Below, piece after piece: positions 12,534 through 23,589 of a stretch of DNA of 64,000 nt (positions within the stretch are counted from its first letter, which is position 1; the number at the start of each line of letters is the position of its first letter). Position numbers and translations under genes: made by a program. Source of the stretch: Sycobia sp. Sy_11 (taxonomy: Eukaryota; Arthropoda; Insecta; Hymenoptera; Epichrysomallidae). The notes below the pieces were generated by a model that saw only the letters and a program-made list of their open reading frames with translations, did not search any database and had not been told where the DNA came from. The stretch covers positions 767,001-831,000 of the forward strand of contig JACCIC010000206.1 in the NCBI GenBank assembly GCA_018907035.1, read 5' to 3'.

Positions 12534-12775
12534 CGTCGTCGTCTGCAAATACTGCGGGTGAAAAATGCGCCATTCGAATGCACGTATGTTCAAATGGTCC
12601 AGATAAGGAAATACGTCGAGATTGAAGGCGTTCATTGGGACGTGTGCCTCGAAATTAAAGGCAGGACGACAGCGGAGCTTCCCACGCTCATCGGGCCTCC
12701 GACTCCGACGTACGCTTAATAATAAAGGAACGAATTCGCCGGACGTGATTCCTACATCCTTGTTTTATGTAGCCG

Positions 12776-12776
<1 letters not shown>

Positions 12777-12812
<36 letters not shown>
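12777..12812. repeat. (CA)18 microsatellite
   Basis: Perfect array. Confidence 0.97.
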
Positions 12813-12813
<1 letters not shown>

Positions 12814-13196
12814 GTATTTCTTTCCAAGCGACGCGTGATTTACGATCGCTCTTTAATTTCGTGCACTTCCGAAAAGAGGACGAGTGAAATTACCTATATA
12901 GCGATAAGAAAAGCAAAAGTAGAAAGATGAGGGTAGAGCGTGAGGGGGGGAGGGAGAATTGCGCGAAAAGGAAGATGAAAGAAACTTGACGGCCGGCGTC
13001 GTTCTCGTGTCGTTGCTTTGGCCCCGTCGACCGTCTGTCGAGTGTCACCCGCGAGACGCGATGGAGTATAGGTGCATATTATGCGCGTCTGCCTGTCCTC
13101 TTTCGACCCGCGCTGCATCGCGGGTATGCGATGCGTATAGCCGCGGCGCTACGTGACTCAATTTTTGAAAGAGTGCATCGGTGAGTTGTAATGGAA

Positions 13197-13220
13197 GGGA
13201 GGGGAGGGGGAGGGGAAGGG
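13197..13220 (+). other. Potential G-quadruplex
   Basis: Five G runs of three to five bases with A or AA spacers. Confidence 0.6.
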
Positions 13221-13289
13221 CCGAGTAAATTATCGAAAGGTCCCTCGCGGGGTGCATGTCGTTAAGTGCCTCATTATTATGCCGTTAAC

Positions 13290-13314
13290 GAGAGAGAGAG
13301 AGAGAGAGAGAGAG
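13290..13314. repeat. (GA)12 microsatellite
   Basis: Perfect array continuing into imperfect purine sequence to about 13365. Confidence 0.93.
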
Positions 13315-13410
13315 GGAGATGGAGGTAGAGGTATGGGAGAGGAGTAAAGAGATGAGAGAAAAACCGGCATCATTGAAAAATCTTTCACCGAAAGCGAGCG
13401 TTGCTGCAGT

Positions 13411-13412
13411 AC

Positions 13413-13443
<31 letters not shown>
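13411..13443. repeat. (AC)n microsatellite, one interruption
   Basis: (AC)10, an extra AA, then further AC. Confidence 0.93.
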
Positions 13444-14040
13444 ATACATGCATATCTGTATACCTATTTGGGACGGCTTTTCTTCTCGCTCGGTGTGTCC
13501 CACGGGTCTATTAGGAATTCTTAGTGGGCCGCGTCGTGGGACCCCCGGAGACACTGACCGCCGCGGACGGGAGCAGCATTAGTTGGAAATGTTAATCCTC
13601 TTCCCCCCCCCCCTCCCGCCGTCAGGTGGACCTCTTTACGATGTGCTGGGTGCCCCGCGTATTTTTCATTTTTTTTCACTCGAGGAGGCATTAGACTACC
13701 GAGTTCCATACAGTCAAGTACGGGCGGACGGACGGGGGGGGGGCAGGAGGTTTATGTCGAAAGCCGGCATTCCGAAACTCGCTGGCTTGACCCGTCGTCC
13801 ACGGAATCCGGAGCTTCGAGCAGAGGGCGATCCAATGGCGGATCTTGCGACGTGCGCGAGATTTCCGGGTTGTTCGGGAACTTTGCGGTAACCTTGGTCG
13901 GTCTGACAAAACTCAATGTCACGCTACTGATCGGGAGCCGCGATAAGAGCGTTTGAGACGCATCGACAAAATGAGAATTTTACGCGTAGGAAAATGCGAA
14001 CTAATGTATCAATCGTGAAGGGGCTGCGGGATACCACGGG

Positions 14041-15200
14041 AGTAGTTAAGATCTTATTTTGTAATTATTCTAAATGGAAAATCATTTGCGACGGCATTTA
14101 AATGTCGTTAAAAACTTGAATGCCGATAGTTCAGATTTAGCAATACAGAGGAATGAAAATTTTGCCGGTAACTCTTATTTTTGTCCCATCAACAAAGTAA
14201 CATTTAAACCTTATACTTGGTTGAGAAATTCTTTTTTGGACCGATATCTTTGCCGATTTAACAGAATATTTTAAGACCTCGACTAACTGCTCCTCGTCTC
14301 TAAATTTTAATTCTGTCAAGTCAATCCCGACAACAAAATACATTTGTTGAATTTGCAAACTTTATTTTTCAGTGTAAATGCTCAAAACAAAAATTCTTAT
14401 ATGATTCGAGACCTGTAGAACTGTTTTTGCGCCCATCAATCACAGAAGATCTTCTTTCTTTTTCATAGAGGACATACCAAGAACATTCGAGACGAATTTC
14501 ATACGACCGAGTTCTCGGGGAATCCAGTTGCGCGGGTTATCTTAATAATATTCCTCCGCGCGCGCGCGTACAAGATATCAACCTTTATAAATACAAATCG
14601 AAATTTTATGTATCTGCCGATGCCGTTAGAGTATAAAAAAAATGTACGTGCGCACATTAATTTTAAGTTTTTTTTTTTTTTTTTTTTGAATGTTATAAAG
14701 CGGAGAGCAATATATAGGACCTTGTAATAGAGACATGCCGGCGAACAAAATAAATCAGAATTAATGCCCGAGTCTCCGATCTTTGAATAATATGCTGTGT
14801 CGCCCGTGTCGCTCTTTCGAACGCAACAGCCAACGGGTGTTTTGCCTTTTCTCTTTGCCGTTCCCTCGCTCTTTCTCTCGCTTTCATACGTTCTGATTTA
14901 TTTATCTGTTGTACGTACTCGCGTTTGTATTATTAAATCGTCAAGTTCACACTTTTAATAAATACCAGTTCGTGTGATCGTGTGGAACTAAGAACAGGTG
15001 AACGTTGACAGTCCCGTCAGTTCTCTGTCATAAAATTTTTTAAGCGCATGCAATGATTTAAAAACAAATAATTTCAATATTTTATAATAAAAATTAACGC
15101 CATTAGTTACAATTTGTTCCGATAATCAAAAGTGTTGCTCTTCTGTATTTATTTATTTAAAGCTCCACGAGTCTAAAATTTCTAGCGAGCGGCAACAAAA
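14041..15200. other. AT-rich non-coding block
   Basis: Contains short open frames (14074-14274, 14137-14358 reverse) with no recognisable family, and a T run at 14671-14687. Nothing supported. Confidence 0.5.
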
Positions 15201-15460
15201 CGATCTCGAAGGTTTCGTGTTTAACGTACTGATAGGCAATCGAGACTATAAGTTTCGCACACAGACTTCAGTCTCCCCCTATTTGCCGTACGTATCTCGC
15301 TCGAATGGACAGCGCAAAAACTATACACGTGCAGACAATGGCGCGCAGCCTGAAACGCGCGACATTGCGTTATACATGGTTTATGAACGGACGCCCGAAC
15401 GGGCAAACGAACTCGCGGTTGCGCGTATTGATCAAACGTGCAACTCGCGTTTGCATTATA

Positions 15461-15495
15461 TTATATATATATATATATATATATAAATATATATA
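15461..15495. repeat. Imperfect TA microsatellite
   Basis: TA array with one AA interruption. Confidence 0.9.
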
Positions 15496-15782
15496 AGTCC
15501 CGCGGGACCAGAGGAATTTAATATATACGTCGAGAGCTAGGAGGCAAGAGCCCACCGCCGCTCCCCGCTGCCAAACTCTCTCGCACGCATTCTTGCAAAA
15601 GAGAGAGGTGAAACGGGGAGAGGGAGAGCGCGACAGTGAGGGAGGGCGGGAGGGGGGGGCAGTGCGAAAGCGCGAAAGAGAGGGGAGAACGTGTTCCCAA
15701 CTTTATGTCTCAATTATAGCGGTCGCTCGGACGTAATAACAATAAACGTCACATATATATTCGGTCGAGCCGAGGCGCCCGC

Positions 15783-15811
15783 GAGAGGAGAGAGAGAGAG
15801 AGAGAGAGAGG
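15783..15811. repeat. (GA)n microsatellite
   Basis: GA array starting GAGGAG, with imperfect GA continuing to 15842. Confidence 0.92.
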
Positions 15812-15905
15812 GAGATTGAGTGAGAGAGTGAGAAAGAGAGGGGGGAGGAGCCCCGCGAGTGTTATGCCGGGCTGGCAAGTTACCTCTCTCTCGACTTGAT
15901 AATGG

Positions 15906-15925
15906 AGCGCGCGCGCGCGCGCGCG
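15906..15925. repeat. (GC)10 microsatellite
   Basis: Perfect alternating CG run. Confidence 0.9.
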
Positions 15926-16446
15926 GACGTAGGCCTGATATCACGTTTAATTGGAAAGCTTGCGGGTCCGCAATTAGTCCGCCGCGTTCTCGATATTATT
16001 ATACGTATATGCGTATAACGTTCGAGCGAACGCGAACGCGACCTCGCGCGCATCGCTGATATAATGCGCCGGCGAGAGATCGCGCCCGCTGTTCGCGCGT
16101 CGCCGCATGGCATCGCGTGCCGCGTTTCTTTCCTTCTCCGTCGCAACGGCCATATATATATATATACAAGGATCTCGAAACATATAGCAGGCGAAACACG
16201 CCGTTGTCGCAATTCTTTTTTTATCCGCTCGTTTGGTTACATATACATATAGTTATATACGCGCCAATCGCCCGGGCGGGGACTGGGTCCTGTTTAATTA
16301 CCCTGGCGATTCAATTTTGAAATGCTCAGTAAATCTTTGGCGGGCCCCTGACGATTCGAGGAAACTTAATAAGCGTATTGGAAAATTTATCGTTGCTGGT
16401 TTACGGCTCACACGGGCGCGCGCGTACACACATACGCACAGATACT

Positions 16447-16450
<4 letters not shown>

Positions 16451-16490
<40 letters not shown>
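16451..16490. repeat. (TA)20 microsatellite
   Basis: Perfect array. Confidence 0.97.
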
Positions 16491-16493
<3 letters not shown>

Positions 16494-16823
16494 ATGTATC
16501 AGTAAAAGTATATGTATGTGCATTTGCGCGTCAGAAGTACGTAGGCCAGTAAATCAATGCACCCCTCCCCCCACTGCCGATTCCTGCGGAGCGCTCGCGC
16601 GTGCATTCGCATAAAGTGGTCAGTTTTATTCCAAAGTAATGCCCCGCTGTTTTCTATCGCACTTTTCTTGTCTGTTTTCTCTCGCTCTCTCTCTTCTTCG
16701 AATCTCTAGGATGAAAAGACGGGCAGAGACATTCCGAAGTGTGAAAAAACTCGAAGCTCCCTGGGCTGCTCGGGCGCAGGATTATGATTCGACACGTATT
16801 TCTTTTAGGTCGCATAGAGATAG

Positions 16824-16824
<1 letters not shown>

Positions 16825-16878
<54 letters not shown>
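16825..16878. repeat. (TA)27 microsatellite
   Basis: Perfect array. Confidence 0.97.
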
Positions 16879-16881
<3 letters not shown>

Positions 16882-17143
16882 ATAAAGAAAATAACATTGG
16901 ACGCAGTGTATCGGTTTCCGGATCTAACGAAAAGTTCGCCTCCGTTGTAGTCGATAACACCTGGCGCGTTCAATACGACCATCCGATTATTGCGTTAATA
17001 TAACGTTCGCAAGTTCTGTATCGATAATTTTTAAAGCGCAGCCTCTCTCCCCTTCGGAATTAAACTGTGATACAGTAGAATGCCTGGGGGGATGGAAAGT
17101 TATACGGTTAATAAATAAAATTAAGTGACTCCCTCTCCCTACT

Positions 17144-17182
<39 letters not shown>
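17144..17182. repeat. (TC)n microsatellite, one interruption
   Basis: CT array broken by a CC at 17159-17160. Confidence 0.94.
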
Positions 17183-17192
<10 letters not shown>

Positions 17193-17589
17193 ACTAAGTT
17201 TCCGCCAGTTTCCTCTGGCGCCCTTAAGTAAATGCGGGTGCCACCCTGTCTTAAACAAAATTTACAGATCTAACTTTCGTGTTACTGTATTAATTAAAGG
17301 TAACAAATACACTGCGGAGGTGGGGGGGGGGGCAGAAGGGGCAAACAACTGCAACTTCGACAAAACAACATGTCAAATTCACATACATAATATATCGGTA
17401 TTCTCGAGCTATGGACATGTAGCCGCATATAATCTTACGAAATATCGCGGTGTACACAGTCCGCCATCGTTTGCGCACGACATAAATATCGCAATTAGCA
17501 AACGAAATTCTTTCGATGGCGAGCCTTGTGTCCCTTAAGTCGCTATTTTTCTCTAATTAGAGGCTTGAAATCCAGAGCCTTGTCCTGCC

Positions 17590-17592
<3 letters not shown>

Positions 17593-17648
<56 letters not shown>
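17593..17648. repeat. (TA)28 microsatellite
   Basis: Perfect array of 56 bases and the longest pure TA array in the window. Confidence 0.97.
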
Positions 17649-17652
<4 letters not shown>

Positions 17653-17750
17653 ACCTTTGCAATGGAGAATTCAGTATCGATAAAATTGGTTTTTACGCTG
17701 CGGCAATGCCTGCATTATTGTCGCTTAATTAGTTTTATGCACAGCCATGC

Positions 17751-18900
17751 ATAAAGAACGCAACAGAATTTTAAGTAACGGAGAGCTCTTTCTTATATTT
17801 CACTTTATTTAATAATAACAACGAATTATAGCCTTTGGCTACAAAGTAATTGATTCGTGAATTCGCTTGTGTATACCTGTTTCGTATATTCTTAGAAATA
17901 CCAGCATCAACGTGGATTTGTAAATCTTCTATTTACTTTTTGCTAGATAAACATAAGAATATAAATGAATAACCGTTATTTACAATTCATTCGCTCTAAG
18001 TGTTGATTAAAAAAAAAATTGTACAGCTATAATTTGATTTCCAATCCCTAGTCCTTAAAAGTTATTCGAAAGTAAAAAATAATTCCAGAGTTGGTGAAAA
18101 ACTGGAACGAATATAAATCGAATTAATCGTTGATTAAATTTAATCTTACGATTATGCATTGTAAGGAATGTATATAAACTCGTTAACTTTATTGCTTTAG
18201 AATACTAGCACAGTGTAATTTCCTGAAATCTTACGCCTTTCTAAAATTTCTGGCTTTAATTCGTTGCAGTTTATTAAATTACATTTAAAATTTAATTTTA
18301 TAATATTTCTCAGTAGATCACGTATGCACTAAAAATAATTTAAATATATTTTTTTAAATATTCCCACGCATGTCGGTCGTTACGTAGTTACGCGAAACGG
18401 ATAATTTATGATTCTGTACTTTGAATTTATAAATTAAACAATAATAATTTATTATAATTTAATGCTTATACGAACTAAAATTGGTTTTGTTATTTTTTTT
18501 CGTTATATCATTTTCATAAATTATTTCAAATTATTTGTTTATGTCAAATTTAACAAATCAATTAATGAAGAATCAAAATTAGTTTAAATTAAATATAAAA
18601 ATATATTCTAGCCATAGTTTTCTATTCTATTGAGGTTGAAATAAAAAAAAGTTTTGTACAAGACAACTTTTAAAAGAAATTACCATTTTTAGTCTCTAAA
18701 TTGTCCCACTTCGTTAAGAACAAATCCATTACATTTATCGTCATAACTTTAAAAAATGTCATTATTATAGATTCTGTGTTTTATTAAGATTATAATGTGA
18801 TTATTTTATCAATTATAATTAATTCTCTGCCAGAGTAAAGAATTGCATAAATAGAGTCGTTAAAAAGCGCCTTACAGGTGCGTTACCGAATTTCCTTGAC
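17751..18900. other. AT-rich non-coding block, no microsatellites
   Basis: About 1.1 kb of AT-rich sequence with dense stops in every frame. It contains no dinucleotide array. Nothing identifiable. Confidence 0.6.
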
Positions 18901-19161
18901 CCGTTTTCAATCATGCTTTATGACAAACATCTTTTTTTTCAGGAGGTCTCTCCGCGAGGCATCATTTCTTTTCCTCATTATGCCGTCCATTTATTTTCCC
19001 ATACGCCCGAACAATGGGAGCGCGCCCCACTGTGACCTAAATATTCGTTTCGCAGTGTACCGCAGGTATACTTACATACAGTGTTAATAGCAAATATATT
19101 GTCGGCGCCCGCTGCTCGATCCACTTGAGCATGCCCGATGTTTTCGCGAATTTAGGCGTGG

Positions 19162-19211
<50 letters not shown>

Positions 19212-19690
19212 GCGTTGAATATACGCAAAAATTTATCCGACGCGGAGCTACGGGGCACAGGCGTAGAAGAATAAAAGGCAGACTGGGAAATTTTTTTTCC
19301 GCCGTGCACCGGGCGCGATCGCACTTCATTGTGCAATGGACATTGGACGGGTATAGAGCGGATGAAGAGCCGCGCGTCGCTTATGGATGCGTGCCCGTCA
19401 ATCGAGCCGACGCGTGCTGGTCATTTCATAATGGCTCGACGATCGAGAAGAGCGTCGGGCAGTCGACTCCCTTCCACTCGAGCGGCGCAGTTTATCCGCG
19501 ACATATTGAACGTCGTTTCGCGCCCTCGCTGGGAAAGGCCGACGAGGGAGGGAGGGGCGGGGAGGGTCAGGTTCTGCAGCCCCCATACCAACGCGTGCCT
19601 CTTACGATCGAGTATCGCTGTAACTTGTGCACGTGCGTTGTAATAGAATGTCAAAGCTGATACGCTCTAGTGCCTCTACGTCCAACAATA
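18901..19690. other. Middle-GC block with one TA array
   Basis: A T-rich stretch ending in CAG at 18930-18942 resembles a splice acceptor, but no coding exon follows that I can defend. The frames at 19304-19660 have no recognisable domain. Confidence 0.45.
19167..19210. repeat. (TA)22 microsatellite
   Basis: Perfect array. Confidence 0.97.
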
Positions 19691-21377
19691 TCGTATGGAT
19701 TTTTCTAGCAATTTTCAATTCAAATCAGGTCGTATTTACGCGCTTCGGCGAATGATTGATTGGCTATTCGCCCTGGCAGTATCTGCGGTTGCATCGACGC
19801 TGCTTCTGGCCAATTTTGGGGAAACAAAGAAGCCGATAAATGCCAGAAAATATCCGCAAATTTCTATATTGGAAATTGAGCAAATTATTGGTAATAAACG
19901 TAAGAACCAAGCATGGTGCCTGTGACAAGTAATCTAATAGTATATGGTTTTGTCGAAGAAATTCTTCTTTGCGAAGATTTCCAACGAATTCCAAGCTAAA
20001 ACAATGGGGATTCGTCCGCTGATTTCAAGCATGTAGACGCAGCTGATTTCTCTGTTCTCATTATACACATATTAATTACTATTTTAAACTATTAGAAGAC
20101 TTCACGTAATATTTAGATTGACGAACTTGGTTTATAGTTCTTCCTGCGAAAACGTATTAGTACCCAGTTCGGGCTATCCCATTTTCCTAATTCGCAGACG
20201 CTTTTCCATTTTTTAGTTGCACCGAGCATCATCGCTTCGTTTTTTATTTATTTTCTTTTTAATCTATAATCCACTACTCGTATGATCCGACATCTATTTT
20301 TCACTTTTTCAATTACTTATCGGCCCTACCTATATATATATACAAGTAGACGCGTCCAGGACTAATGCTAACACGTGTAAAACAGATCGAACATCAATTA
20401 CCAATTACTGAAATAAAAATGTATTTTGGTCATTGGCACATTAGTTCTCTGTAAAATGCGAGTACCAATGTGCTTTATTATATCAAGATAAGCAATATAT
20501 GCACAGTGTCTATTACGCAGGACTTGTGTTACGTAATTAACATAGGTAACAGAGTTTAAATTAGTTGAACGCTTTAAGGTTTGCACATATACGATGCTTG
20601 ACTATTGCACTTGATACCGATATTAAACTACTCATTAAATACATTTAAATCTTGATAGAGTATTCGAGCGAAAGCTCTGCTAATGTTCATCATTGAGCAA
20701 TGTATCATGATAAGATAGTGTTAAGTAGAAAGCAATATTTAATTTTTGTGAATCAGTGATGTAACTGAATGACTAATGCCTTTTCAATTTTGTGTTCTAT
20801 TTTTATTATCATAGAGTTTTCCCTAAGTTTTTTATATCAAACATTGAGAAAGTTTAGAAATAGCACAACGTTATTAGTTTAAAGTGCAGCATAACGTTAT
20901 TAGATTTTATTTTGTAATGCATAATTCGTTAAAAAAGTATTTATCAATTTCGTAATGTGCGATTTTTAAAATTTTTTCCTTATTACTTTATTGCCGAAAT
21001 TGATAAAGTAAACTATTGAAAAAAATATTTTTCTCTTGCTTGAAATCGATAGTCCGGCAAAGGGTAGCTTAGTAACACATTAAATGAAATAGTATTACCG
21101 AGGATAGTATATGAGAGTATTAAGTAACTAGACAGAATTAAGAAAATCGATCAGATTAATAATTTGATTACCATTAAAATCTCGAATTGTAAATGCATTA
21201 GTAACCTATTAGCTTATTGAATTATCATTTCCATTAGTTCATGTACGAGATGTTAATTTTGGATAGTATCAATGCATCTAAAGGAAACTGTATAATGTGT
21301 ATTAGATAAATGATGCAGTCTTCTATATTAAACTGATACGATCTTATGCATAATTTATATCATCAAGCATATCAGTA
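19691..21377. other. AT-rich non-coding block left of the transposon
   Basis: AT-rich, no long array. The short tandem repeat at 20862-20903 is the only structure noticed. Recurrent ATTAG motifs from 21060 to 21260 may be old repeat remains. Confidence 0.5.
20862..20903 (+). repeat. Short direct repeat, 26-base spacing
   Basis: AGCACAACGTTATTAG (20862-20877) recurs as AGCATAACGTTATTAG (20888-20903), with 15 of 16 bases identical. Confidence 0.8.
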
Positions 21378-21379
21378 TA

Positions 21380-21469
21380 CGGGGTATCCCAAATATAACT
21401 TTTTACATTAGCGGATGGATAACGAGCAGGCAATTTTTATCAGCTAAGAAACAAGCGCTAATTTCGGCT
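21380..21469 (+). repeat. Left terminal inverted repeat of the TA-flanked element
   Basis: The outer 48 bases pair with the right end at about three-quarters identity. An inner block (21436-21469) pairs with 22992-23024. The left arm is shorter than the right because it lacks about 50 bases between the two blocks. Confidence 0.7.
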
Positions 21470-22065
21470 CAGAGGGACATGAAAATTGATAATATGCATG
21501 GGGATATAGAGTGTAATCTGCGGAAGAATAGGAGAAGTCTGCCGACTGACGCAAAATCAGTAGTGGTTTATAAATATATAGATCCCGTGTGGAAATTCAT
21601 TCTCGAATCTAACTAGTATCGGGTAAGTTTTCCTTATTAAATGTTCGGATCCAGAAGGGAAATCTAGTCTGATCATAGTTCCGATTTGTCCCACTTTTAA
21701 TAGTATTTTTAATAGGGAACGAGCTCAGATTTTGGTAGGTATACCAAGCTGGAAACTAGACAAAATCTAGTCAGAAAATCTAGAACTTAAGCCAATAATA
21801 AATTATTCTAATTTTGTTTCCTCGATTAAGAGAATAATTTTTTGACTCTTTAATATTTATTTATTTAAAATAAAAAAATATATTTACCTATTTAGGTGAC
21901 GCATATCATTTAATTAGCATTCATAAATTATTTTCTATATGACTATTACGTATTACGATTTACAATAACAATTAATAATTATTAATATATTTTTTATACA
22001 CAATTATTGTAAATTTTATTTTAATGTTAAACACCTCTGCTGAACATATAATATTTTATTCAATG

Positions 22066-22149
22066 AAAAAAATTCCGACCTCCGCTGAGTATCGAACCCA
22101 CGACCCGACGATTCGCAAGCTAACGCATTATGCACTATGCTAAAACACA
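22066..22149 (-). pseudogene. tRNA-derived Pol III unit (tRNA pseudogene or SINE head)
   Basis: On the minus strand there is an A box TAGCATAGTGC (22132-22142) and a B box GGGTTCGAT (22091-22099) at exactly tRNA spacing: the A box at tRNA position 8 puts GGTTCGA at position 52. The D stem is intact (GCAT pairing with ATGC) and a T-arm-like GTGGG-TTCGATA-CTCAG follows. The anticodon and acceptor stems do not pair, so this is not a working tRNA. A run of seven T (22066-22072 as A on the plus strand), the usual Pol III stop, follows within a few bases of the expected 3' end. It lies inside the nested transposon segment. A short tRNA-derived SINE or an expressed tRNA-like RNA are both possible. 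Confidence 0.55.
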
Positions 22150-22288
22150 ATATGGGATTACTATACTATATTTTGCATATGACCGTACAGCACTTAAGAC
22201 CATATAAGAATATTTTATAAAGACAAGATAATACATACATAGTAAATCAATTTTTTAAATTCTTTCCCATGTTGGAAAGCTCTGTGGG

Positions 22289-22292
<4 letters not shown>

Positions 22293-22342
<50 letters not shown>
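22293..22342. repeat. (TA)25 microsatellite inside the transposon
   Basis: Perfect array, followed after a few bases by a CGCA/CA tract (22351-22376) and a second short TA run (22380-22391). It is the only long TA array in the AT-rich 17750-23570 interval apart from the one at 19167. Confidence 0.95.
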
Positions 22343-22345
<3 letters not shown>

Positions 22346-22421
22346 GAACATGCGCACGCACGCACGCACACACACATTTATATATATATAATATCTAATT
22401 TTCGTACACATAAGGTCTTGA

Positions 22422-22715
22422 TTAGAAAAGACGTCGTTCTTTCCAATATTAGAAAAAGTTGAGGAAATCTAACTAGAATCAAAATAGAAAGCATAACCAT
22501 TTCCTTACTTCTCTTACTATGCAGATTCCGCCTAGAAAAACATGAGTTTTTCCAAAATAGGGAGAAGTGAAGGAAATCTAACTAAAACCAAGATAGAAAT
22601 CCTAATCATTTCCTTAAGTTTTCTGCTTGTAAAATTTTGTCTAGTGAAAACACGTATTTCTTTCAAGAATCAATAAAAGATAAGGAAATCTGAATAAAGT
22701 CGAGAAAGTAATATT
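22422..22715 (+). repeat. Diverged tandem repeat, period about 110 bp, about 2.6 copies
   Basis: Copies begin near 22422, 22533 and 22642. Each carries in the same order a (T)TAG-GAAAA-type start, a pyrimidine stretch, GGAAATCTRA at 22463, 22572 and 22684 (spacings 109 and 112), and CATTTCCTTA in the first two. The third copy is truncated or too diverged after about 70 bases. Such arrays are common as subterminal repeats in non-autonomous DNA transposons. Confidence 0.65.
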
Positions 22716-22991
22716 TAATATAAGATGATTATTAGATGATCGAAGGGAAATCTAACTCGGAACTGGCGAGATTTACCTACATGAGGAAATCATCAGTAAT
22801 ACTGACTAGGATCTAGCCTGAACTAGGGATATGCCGAGTATATTTCTGCACGGGATATGGCCAGCTCTGCTCAATATTTCTAAAGTAGAAAAAGCGTACC
22901 TATGTTGTCGTTTGTCTGTTAGTCACGCATTCATGAACGGACTTGGATGGTTATCTTCACAATAAACAACTAAACTTTAACGTACATCGAA

Positions 22992-23145
22992 AGCCGAAAA
23001 AGCGTTTGCTCATTAGTTGATAAACATTGTCATGCAGCGGAAGAAACATATGCAAATTTCTGATATTCATACAGGCTTTGTATGCGACTTCCCTCGCTCA
23101 TTATCGATCCGTTATTATGTGAAGACTTATATTCGGGACACCGGG
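22992..23145 (-). repeat. Right terminal inverted repeat of the TA-flanked element
   Basis: Read on the minus strand this arm matches the left end in two blocks (23098-23145 and 22992-23024), separated by an arm-specific stretch. The terminal bases CCGGG are followed directly by TA. Confidence 0.68.
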
Positions 23146-23147
23146 TA

Positions 23148-23589
23148 ATCGTCTATTCTTAAATGATAAATTATATCCGAGCTATTTCCTCAAATATTAT
23201 TCGGCGTAAAGTATGTTACAGCTAAAATTAGAAATCAAGTAAATGGGAAACCAGTGTTCGTCCAAGTAATCGATAAATTATACGAAGCGTCAAAATCCAA
23301 TCGTTTGCGCTGGAAGAAAACGTAGAAAATTCGAACGATCGTGAAAACATATTTTTCTTAGGTTGCGCAAGGTGACCGAAAATTATTAATTGAATCGACA
23401 TTTAATAATTTTCCCCCTTTTCTCTGGAAATTTTCTAGAAAAAGAGTTCCGCACCTCGGGCATCATCTATACATCGAGGTCCCAATTGTGTACGCGTCTG
23501 GTGCCCGCGCTGGCCTTACACACCTACGCGTGGCCACACTACACAATAAAACACGGCGAACGCCTCTAGTTAATATATATATATATATA
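23148..23589. other. Non-coding sequence right of the transposon, with a short TA array
   Basis: Middle AT content with no gene seen. (TA)9 lies at 23571-23589. Confidence 0.5.

Larger units (their letters stand above)
11691..14040. other. CpG-rich block with homopolymers and microsatellites
   Basis: The 221-codon open frame at 12054-12719 crosses a T24 run and a G-rich run, encodes a Phe homopolymer, and has no domain. I treat it as noise. No supported gene. Confidence 0.55.
15201..17750. other. Mixed block dense in TA, GA and CT arrays
   Basis: Six long dinucleotide arrays in 2.5 kb within middle-to-high GC sequence. All long frames run through the arrays. No supported gene. Confidence 0.55.
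21582..22856. mobile_element. Probable second element nested inside the first, with ATCCCGTG ends
   Basis: The left end reads ATCCCGTGTGGAAAT. The reverse complement of the right end reads ATCCCGTGCAGAAAT, a match of 13 of 15, and weaker matches (CTCG, CTAG) continue inward. The segment sits wholly inside the TA-flanked element. Internally it holds repeated GGAAATCTA-type motifs (21659, 22463, 22572, 22684, 22746), a TA microsatellite and a tRNA-like unit. The ends can be read either as ATCCCGTG termini or as CCCGTG termini with a 2-base AT duplication, and I cannot tell which. No transposase is seen. Alternatively these are simply subterminal repeats of the outer element, so nesting is an inference. 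Confidence 0.45.
21378..23147. mobile_element. Non-autonomous DNA transposon with long terminal inverted repeats and TA flanks
   Basis: The two ends are imperfect inverted copies. The left end from 21380 begins CGGGGTATCCCAAATATAAC and the reverse complement of the right end at 23145 begins CCCGGTGTCCCGAATATAAG. The match runs for about 48 positions with some ten mismatches and one 2-base gap, ending at GATAACGAGC against GATAATGAGC. A second matching block follows inside: left 21436-21469 (TTTATCAGCTAAG, then TTTCGGCT) against right 22992-23024, after an extra stretch of about 50 bases in the right arm. TA lies immediately outside both ends (21378-21379 and 23146-23147). TA duplication is the signature of Tc1/mariner-like elements, so that superfamily is inferred. 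No transposase frame is present, so the copy could move only with a transposase supplied in trans, and its arm divergence suggests it is old. Confidence 0.72.

Noticed and set aside
12054..12719. 221-codon forward open frame
   Set aside because: Crosses a T24 homopolymer and a poly-G region. The tail after 12540 looks somewhat protein-like but matches nothing I know.
18930..18945. Pyrimidine tract ending in CAG, splice-acceptor-like
   Set aside because: No open frame of credible coding character follows; such tracts are frequent by chance in T-rich sequence. The same applies to 32908-32922, 36690-36710 and 48895-48920.
20435..20475. Possible hairpin CATTGG / CCAATG
   Set aside because: Six-base arms with a long loop are expected by chance in AT-rich DNA.
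22066..22149. Functional tRNA gene on the minus strand
   Set aside because: Acceptor and anticodon stems do not pair, so it is called a tRNA-derived relic instead.
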